A stretch of DNA of 19,181 bases from Burkholderiales bacterium (GTDB taxonomy: Bacteria; Pseudomonadota; Gammaproteobacteria; Burkholderiales; Burkholderiaceae_D). The notes under the pieces are model-generated. The model had not been told where the DNA came from. It did not search any database and worked only from the letters and a program-made list of their open reading frames with translations. The position numbers and the translations under genes are program-made. The DNA lies in the NCBI GenBank assembly GCA_028868455.1, contig JAGWUK010000008.1:1-19181 (forward strand). The letters run 5' to 3'. This document shows, piece by piece, positions 14,756 through 19,181 of this stretch (positions are counted from its first letter, which is position 1; every line of letters starts with the position of its first letter).

Positions 14756-14793
14756 CTGCCCACCCTCAATTCTGTAGGAACAGGCTTTGGCCT

Positions 14794-15798
14794 ATGAAAA
14801 CTATTGATCTGGTTGCTCCTGCCGGCAGTCTGGTCGCCCTGAAAGCGGCGATCGACAAAGGAGCCAATGCCGTCTATCTCGGCCTGCGCAATGCGACCAA
14901 TGCGCGCAATTTTGGTGGACTCAATTTTGGTGACAATGATATCCGGCAGGGCGTGGACTATGCGCATGCGCGTGGACGGCACATCCTGTTCGCCATCAAT
15001 ACCTATCCGCAGGCGCGTGCCGTGGGCGAATGGCGACAGGCCATCGATACTGCCGTGCAGATGGGCGCCGATGCCGTGATTCTGGCTGACCCCGGCCTGA
15101 TGGCGTATGCACGCGATCGCTATCCGGAATTGCGCCTGCATTTGTCGGTGCAGGGATCGGCCACCACGCTGGATGCGATCGAACTCATGCGCGAGCAGTT
15201 TCATATTCGCCGCGCCGTGTTGCCGCGCGTGCTGACTTTGCAGGAAATCGAAAAAATCATTCGCCAGACCGAGGTGGAAATTGAAGTCTTCGGTTTTGGC
15301 AGCCTGTGCGTGATGGCCGAGGGACGTTGCCTGTTGTCCAGCTATGTCACGGGCGATTCGCCGAATAATAAAGGCGTCTGTTCACCGGCACATGCGGTCA
15401 GCTGGGAAGAAAAAGACAAGACCCTGTATGCACGCCTTGGCGGCACGCTGATTGATCGCTACGCCCCGAACGAGGCCGCCGGCTATCCGACCTTGTGCAA
15501 GGGCCGCTTTGAAGTCGAAGGCGAAACCGATTATGCGCTGGAAGAACCGACCAGCCTGAATGCGATTGGCCTCTTGCCCAAGCTGATCAACATGGGCGTG
15601 GCGGCAATCAAGATCGAAGGAAGGCAGCGCAGTCCCAGCTATGTTGCGCAAGTGGTTGGCACATTGCGCGCCGCGCTGGATGCGGCGCAGCGCGATCCGG
15701 AGCGGTATTCGCCGCGCCCCGACTGGCAAGCCACGCTGGCGCGTCATGCCGAAGGCGCGCAAGTCACGCAGGGCGCTTTCGAGCGGCCATGGAAATAG
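14794..15798 (+). CDS. ubiU: UbiU, O2-independent ubiquinone hydroxylation protein (U32 peptidase-like, Fe-S)
   Basis: UbiU (YhbU) forms a heterodimer with UbiV that, with UbiT, performs the ring hydroxylations of ubiquinone synthesis without O2. The 334-residue protein belongs to the U32 family, starting MKTIDLVAPAGSLVALKAAI. Its four [4Fe-4S] cysteines C172, C179, C196 and C235 keep exactly the spacing of E. coli UbiU (169, 176, 193, 232). It contains the U32 signature KLINMGVAAIKIEGRQRS. I start it at ATG 14794 because the family N-terminus begins there; the longer frame from 14662 has no homology-like sequence. The ribosome-binding site is weak. UbiV starts 12 bases after the stop. In the window it is preceded by the Crp/Fnr gene and a candidate anaerobic promoter. 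Confidence 0.95.
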   Translation: MKTIDLVAPAGSLVALKAAIDKGANAVYLGLRNATNARNFGGLNFGDNDIRQGVDYAHARGRHILFAINTYPQARAVGEWRQAIDTAVQMGADAVILADPGLMAYARDRYPELRLHLSVQGSATTLDAIELMREQFHIRRAVLPRVLTLQEIEKIIRQTEVEIEVFGFGSLCVMAEGRCLLSSYVTGDSPNNKGVCSPAHAVSWEEKDKTLYARLGGTLIDRYAPNEAAGYPTLCKGRFEVEGETDYALEEPTSLNAIGLLPKLINMGVAAIKIEGRQRSPSYVAQVVGTLRAALDAAQRDPERYSPRPDWQATLARHAEGAQVTQGAFERPWK

Positions 15799-15810
15799 GC
15801 GGGAGCAGCG

Positions 15811-16716
15811 ATGAACAAGATGAAATTAGCACTGGCGCCGTTGGCGTATTACTGGTCGAAAGAAGCCACGCAAAGTTTTTATGCCGACGTGATGGACTGG
15901 CCGGTGGATATTGTGTATCTGGGTGAGGTCGTGTGTTCGCGCCGGCATCTGATGAAGCTTGACGACTGGCTGGCGCTGGCGTCAGCCTTGCGCGATGCAG
16001 GCAAAGAAGTGGTGTTGTCGAGCCTGACGCTGATCGACAGCGAAGCGGATCGCCGTGCCATGCACAGGATGATCGAGCGCGCGGGTTCCGACGGCTTGCT
16101 GATCGAGGCGAACGACTTTAGCGCGGTGCGCGCCATGCAGGGCGAACCGTTTGTCGCCGGGCCACATCTGAACGTGTATCACGACGGCACACTGGCCTGG
16201 CTGAACAGTCTTGGCGCGTGCCGTTTTATCCCGCCGATAGAATTGCCGGGCGTGGATCTGGAGACGTTGCAGCAGCAAAGGCCGACCGGCATGCAAACCG
16301 AAGTGCAGGTCTGGGGGCGCATGGCGCTGGCCTTTTCATCGCGCTGCTTTACGGCTCGCCATCATCGGCTGCGCAAGGATAATTGCGAATTTCGCTGTGA
16401 AATGTATCCGGATGGTTTGCCGCTGGATACGCGCGACAAGCAATCGTTTTTGAACATCAATGGCATCCAGACGCAAAGCGCCAGTTGCCTTGATCTGGGT
16501 GCGCAAGTGCCGCAGCTGGCAGCAATGGGTGTGGACATTCTGCGTCTGCAACCGCAGTCGCAGCACATGGCGGCCATTGTTGCTGCATTCGATACGGCGC
16601 TGCGCAGCCGCAAGCCAGCGCAGGTCGATGCAGCTTGCCTGCCGCCTCGGGCAAAGCGCAGCAATGGTTATTGGCTGGCGCAGCCCGGCATGCAATGGCA
16701 AGACCATGCGGCCTGA
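15811..16716 (+). CDS. ubiV: UbiV, O2-independent ubiquinone hydroxylation protein (U32 peptidase-like, Fe-S)
   Basis: UbiV (YhbV) is the partner of UbiU in anaerobic ubiquinone synthesis. The 301-residue protein begins MNKMKLALAPLAYYWSKEA and has the DIVYLGEVVCSRR segment with C42. The remaining cluster ligands C179, C192 and C196 (SSRCFTARHH, then KDNCEFRC) reproduce the 13- and 4-residue spacing of E. coli UbiV (39, 180, 193, 197). GGGAG lies about seven bases upstream of ATG 15811, and the gene follows ubiU by 12 bases, so they are one operon. Nothing is missing compared with the family. Confidence 0.95.
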   Translation: MNKMKLALAPLAYYWSKEATQSFYADVMDWPVDIVYLGEVVCSRRHLMKLDDWLALASALRDAGKEVVLSSLTLIDSEADRRAMHRMIERAGSDGLLIEANDFSAVRAMQGEPFVAGPHLNVYHDGTLAWLNSLGACRFIPPIELPGVDLETLQQQRPTGMQTEVQVWGRMALAFSSRCFTARHHRLRKDNCEFRCEMYPDGLPLDTRDKQSFLNINGIQTQSASCLDLGAQVPQLAAMGVDILRLQPQSQHMAAIVAAFDTALRSRKPAQVDAACLPPRAKRSNGYWLAQPGMQWQDHAA

Positions 16717-16747
16717 CGTGCTTTCCCCGTTCATTCAATAAGGACAG

Positions 16748-17191
16748 ATGATGCAACTCACCGATTTTCGTTTTCCTGCCCCATTGGCGAACCTGGGTCG
16801 CCTGATGCCGTCGCCGCTGGCCAGTGCGCCGCTGTTGTTGATGCTGGAACTGGCGCGGCGTCGCCAATGGCTGACCGCGCCGGAAAGTCTGTACGGTAAA
16901 ACTTTTCTGATGCAGATCGAGGATCTGGGGCTGGAGCTGAGTTTCATCTGCGATCAGGGCAAATTTAAGCCAGTCGCCAAAAAACTCGATGCCGATGTGC
17001 GGCTGTCGGCCAGCGCCATGGATTTTTTTCAACTGGCGTCCGGCATGGAAGATGCCGACACCTTGTTTTTTCGGCGTCGTCTGAAGATGGAAGGCGATAC
17101 CGAACTGGGTATCGCCGTCAAATACTGGATCGATGCCAGCGAAAGACCGGCCTGGCTGACAGCGATGGCAGCGCGCCTGGGCGCCGCCTGA
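16748..17191 (+). CDS. ubiT: UbiT-like SCP2 sterol-carrier-fold protein
   Basis: UbiT (YhbT) has an SCP2 lipid-binding fold and is required with UbiUV for anaerobic ubiquinone synthesis, probably handling the hydrophobic intermediates. The product has 147 residues, shorter than E. coli UbiT (about 174). The SCP2 core (about 35-140) includes LEGRTFL-like LYGKTFLMQIEDLGLEL, then DADVRLSASAMDFFQLASG and FFRRRLKMEGDTELGIAVK. AAGGACAG precedes two adjacent ATG codons (16748, 16751). It lies 31 bases after ubiV and 30 before the DGC gene. The name rests on fold plus gene order; the fold alone would only say SCP2 domain. Confidence 0.88.
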   Translation: MMQLTDFRFPAPLANLGRLMPSPLASAPLLLMLELARRRQWLTAPESLYGKTFLMQIEDLGLELSFICDQGKFKPVAKKLDADVRLSASAMDFFQLASGMEDADTLFFRRRLKMEGDTELGIAVKYWIDASERPAWLTAMAARLGAA

Positions 17192-17221
17192 ACAGGCCAC
17201 GGAATACATGGAGCGATAGCG

Positions 17222-17599
17222 ATGAGCCAGCCCGATTTGCCTTTGGTGTATGCGTGTTCCGGTTGCTCCAGCGTCGCGCAACTGGCCAATGACTGTGCCT
17301 TGCGGCTGGATCGCGAAGGCAAGGCGCAGATGTCGTGCATCAGCGGTGTTGGCGGTGGCGTCGCGCCGCTGGTCAAACTGGCGCAATCGGGACGCGCGAT
17401 TCTGGCGCTGGATGGTTGTGCGCTGGCGTGCGTTCAGGCTTGCCTGCAACAGGCTGGCGTGGTCGCTGATCGCCATCTGGTGCTTAACCGCGAAGGCGCA
17501 CGCAAGCGCTTTCATGCTGACGCCAGTGAAGACGAATCGCAGCAAGTCTGGCATGCGGTCGAGCAGGCATGGCAAGCGCTGCGTGTGGTCACGCCGTAG
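17222..17599 (+). CDS. DGC-type cysteine-rich, putative zinc-binding protein
   Basis: This is a 125-residue soluble protein of the small DGC/putative zinc-binding family, whose function is not established. Conserved-looking cysteines cluster in the first two thirds: C12 and C15 (YACSGCS), C25, C39 (SCISGVGG), then C66, C70 and C74 in LDGCALACVQACL. The DGC triad that names the family is present at residues 65-66 in modified form (D-G-C). A GGAG ribosome-binding site precedes ATG 17222. It is the fourth and last gene of the ubiUVT run, followed by a strong terminator, so it should be expressed with anaerobic ubiquinone synthesis. Metal or Fe-S handling for UbiUV is a guess from this context. 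Confidence 0.82.
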   Translation: MSQPDLPLVYACSGCSSVAQLANDCALRLDREGKAQMSCISGVGGGVAPLVKLAQSGRAILALDGCALACVQACLQQAGVVADRHLVLNREGARKRFHADASEDESQQVWHAVEQAWQALRVVTP

Positions 17600-17612
17600 C
17601 GCTTTAGCGGCG

Positions 17613-17640
17613 CAGGGTTTGAATATACTCCCTGTTTTTT
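17613..17640 (+). terminator. Intrinsic terminator ending the ubiUVT-DGC operon
   Basis: CAGGG (17613-17617) and CCCTG (17630-17634) form a stem with a 12-base loop, immediately followed by six T (17635-17640). It lies 14 bases after the DGC stop codon. Confidence 0.75.
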
Positions 17641-17773
17641 CTGTAAAAATTGCTCGATTGCGCAGTATGTACGTGGATATTGAAAAAATACTGAGCTGGA
17701 GTATCTGTAATTTAAGGCAGCCTGTGACGATTTTGCGCCACATGTTGATGTCAATTTTTGATCGGAATGGATC
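17641..17773 (+). promoter_or_regulatory. Upstream region of the nnrS gene, with inverted repeats
   Basis: Between the terminator and nnrS, ATACT-N7-AGTAT (17688-17704) forms a 17-base inverted repeat. TTGATGTCAA (17745-17754) carries the two halves of a Dnr-like box (TTGAT, GTCAA) with no spacer. A TTGAAA (17680-17685) followed 16 bases later by TATCTG (17702-17707) is a weak promoter candidate. None is decisive. Confidence 0.3.
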
Positions 17774-18919
17774 ATGAAACGTCTGGCACTCGCACCGCAT
17801 CGTCTGTATTTTTTTCTGGGCGCTTTAGCCCTGTTCATCCTGTTTGCCTGGTGGTGGTCGCATCTGCAGGGCAGTTACAGCGCGGCGATTCCCTTGCATG
17901 CCTTGCTGATGCCTTTGGGGATTTTTCCGCTCTTCATACTGGGTTTTACGTTTACCGCTGGGCCGCGCTGGCTGGGCGTGGACGCGCAGAATCAGGATTT
18001 TCTGCTGCATGGCGGTACCTATTTTTCCGGGCTGATGCTGGTTGTGCTGGCGTCTGAAATTGGCTGGCTGCCTTTGCGTACGTCCGGTTTCGCGCTGATG
18101 CTGAGCGCCTGGGCGGCGGTCAGCTGGCGCTGGATGACGCTGGTGCGCCAAAGTCGTGCTGCCGATAAACGCCATGCGCAGGCTTTGCTGCTGGCGATGT
18201 GCGGCGGGGCTGCGGCAATCACGACGACCTTGCTCTGGAGTCTGGGCTGGCAAGCCGCGTGGACAGTGGCGCGGCAATTGACGTTCTTCGGATTTTTATT
18301 GCCGATTTTTCTGACGGTTTGTCATCGCATGCTGCCGTTTTTTTCCAGCAGTGTCCTGGTGCCTTACACGATATGGAAACCCTATACCTTGCTGGCAGGC
18401 TGGTTGACGGGATGTGCGGTGCTGGTGCTCGCCGGCAGTCTGGGTTATGCACAAATCGAAGCTGGCACCGCCGCAGTGCTGAGCCTGAGTTTCTTGTACA
18501 CCTCGTGGCGCTGGGGCGTGTTGCGCTGTCTGCAAAACCGCCTGCTGGCCATGCTGCATCTGTCGTTCTTGTGGCTCAGCGTGGTGTTTGCCCTGCAGGC
18601 CGCAACGGCATGGGGCGCGCCGCTGGGTTCGGCTGCCATCCATGCGCTGGGGCTGGGTTTCATGGGCACCATGCTGGTCGGCTTCGTCAGCCGCGTGACG
18701 TACGGCCACAGCGGTCGCGCGCTGGAAGCGGGCAATGGTTTGTGGGCCTTGTATCTGGGCTTGCATCTGGCCGCAATCTTGCGCGTGCTCGCCAGCCTGT
18801 TTGCCATGCCGCTGATGCTGCGCGTGTCCGCCAGTATCTGGTTGCTGTTACTGGCATGCTGGGTTGCGCAGATGGTACCGGTGTACTTGCGCGCACGCGC
18901 CGATGGCAAAGCCGGTTAG
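17774..18919 (+). CDS. nnrS: NnrS-family membrane protein (heme/copper protein linked to NO stress)
   Basis: NnrS proteins are inner-membrane heme- and copper-containing proteins that protect against nitric oxide and are often controlled by NO-responsive regulators. The 381-residue product has about 12 membrane helices. The family signature is clear near residues 290-316: HALGLGFMGTMLVGFVSRVT then YGHSGRAL, giving H290, R307 and H312. Further candidate ligands are H42, H80 and H184 (VCHRMLPFF). ATG 17774 has only a weak GGAATGG upstream. It stands alone after the ubiUVT-DGC terminator. Together with the nearby Dnr-like regulator and the nitrate reductase it fits a nitrite/NO-protection role. 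Confidence 0.9.
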   Translation: MKRLALAPHRLYFFLGALALFILFAWWWSHLQGSYSAAIPLHALLMPLGIFPLFILGFTFTAGPRWLGVDAQNQDFLLHGGTYFSGLMLVVLASEIGWLPLRTSGFALMLSAWAAVSWRWMTLVRQSRAADKRHAQALLLAMCGGAAAITTTLLWSLGWQAAWTVARQLTFFGFLLPIFLTVCHRMLPFFSSSVLVPYTIWKPYTLLAGWLTGCAVLVLAGSLGYAQIEAGTAAVLSLSFLYTSWRWGVLRCLQNRLLAMLHLSFLWLSVVFALQAATAWGAPLGSAAIHALGLGFMGTMLVGFVSRVTYGHSGRALEAGNGLWALYLGLHLAAILRVLASLFAMPLMLRVSASIWLLLLACWVAQMVPVYLRARADGKAG

Positions 18920-19101
18920 TTTACGTCGGTAGATCAACTCGTGCAGCAGGTGCGAGGTCGCGTCCGGGTTCTATGTCAGCAAAGTCTGTTCTAGCGCAAA
19001 TGCATCTAGTTCTTCCTGACTAGTCGCTACGTCGGAATGCGTATTGATACTGTAGTGACGATGTTTAGACTGGTGGCATCATTCACCACGCCGGACTCAT
19101 C
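18920..19101. other. Intergenic region after nnrS
   Basis: No gene, RNA or clear terminator is seen. TACGTCGG occurs twice (18922-18929 and 19028-19035). TTGATA (19044-19049) and TAGACT (19066-19071) with a 16-base spacer could be a sigma70 promoter for the gene starting at 19102. Confidence 0.3.
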
Positions 19102-19181
19102 ATGGAAAATCCACTGCGCTCCCACGGACTTTGTCTGAAAAAAATTTCCTTCCTGATTGGTATTGCCTGTAGCTCTATGGC
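19102..19181 (+). CDS. Start of an unidentified CDS (cut by window end), hydrophobic N-terminus
   Basis: From ATG 19102 the frame stays open for 26 codons to the window edge: MENPLRSHGLCLKK followed by the hydrophobic ISFLIGIACSSM. The basic residues before a hydrophobic stretch suggest a membrane or exported protein, such as the first helix of a sensor or chemoreceptor. Only 26 residues are available, so the product cannot be named. The ribosome-binding site is poor, and a promoter-like pair at 19044-19071 lies upstream. Confidence 0.4.
   Translation, partial: MENPLRSHGLCLKKISFLIGIACSSM

Noticed and set aside
17688..17704. Paired NarL site (7-2-7) upstream of nnrS
   Set aside because: One half (TGGAGTA) is a 6/7 match, but the other (TACTGAG) fails and the spacing is one base instead of two.
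17745..17754. Dnr box upstream of nnrS
   Set aside because: TTGATGTCAA has both half-sites but no four-base spacer, so a Crp/Fnr dimer would not fit in the normal way.
16457..17800. 447-codon ORF on the minus strand
   Set aside because: It lies antisense to ubiV, ubiT and the DGC gene, which have clear family motifs; its translation is low-complexity, Arg/Gln/His-rich and typical of antisense frames in GC-rich DNA.
18199..19023. 274-codon + strand ORF overlapping nnrS
   Set aside because: It is a shifted frame of nnrS, which carries the NnrS signature; this frame has no family features.

Overview
The window carries a nitrate-respiration gene cluster from a betaproteobacterium. The protein sequences and the arrangement (narGHJI followed by a parvulin gene, then moaA, narXL, a Crp/Fnr regulator, ubiUVT and nnrS) suggest Burkholderiales, possibly Oxalobacteraceae. 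That placement is inference; nothing in the DNA fixes the genus.

Layout. Positions 2-7512 (+) read as one transcription direction: the 3' half of narG, then narH, narJ and narI (membrane-bound nitrate reductase, its chaperone and its cytochrome b), a cytoplasmic PpiC/parvulin isomerase, a hemerythrin-like di-iron protein and a polytopic membrane protein I cannot name. Positions 7598-8877 (-) hold two A/T-rich genes unlike their neighbours: a CPBP-type membrane protease lacking its second half, and a secreted ClpP/crotonase-fold protein whose signal-peptide codons contain an in-frame TGA. Both look like an acquired, decaying insert. From about 9000 the + strand resumes with moaA (molybdenum cofactor), a beta-carbonic anhydrase, and narX/narL (nitrate sensor and response regulator), closely spaced as one operon. 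A Crp/Fnr-family regulator without an N-terminal cysteine cluster follows. Next come ubiU-ubiV-ubiT (oxygen-independent ubiquinone hydroxylation) and a small cysteine-rich DGC-type protein, closed by a good intrinsic terminator at 17613-17640. An NnrS-family membrane protein and the first codons of another gene end the window.

How it fits together. NarGHI takes electrons from quinol and reduces nitrate. NarJ, and perhaps the isomerase, help assemble it. MoaA starts synthesis of the cofactor used by NarG. NarXL and the Crp/Fnr protein would supply nitrate and oxygen/NO control. UbiUVT would keep ubiquinone available without O2. The hemerythrin-like protein, the NnrS protein and the unnamed membrane protein plausibly deal with nitric oxide or with heme/iron side effects of nitrate reduction. 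A candidate Fnr/Dnr box lies where a class II activator would sit relative to a candidate -10 upstream of ubiU.

I found no completely new system. The points most worth a second look are the stop codon in the signal peptide, the carbonic anhydrase and the DGC protein embedded in respiratory operons, the unnamed His-containing membrane protein, and several candidate control elements. I saw no rRNA, tRNA, CRISPR array, transposase or phage gene.
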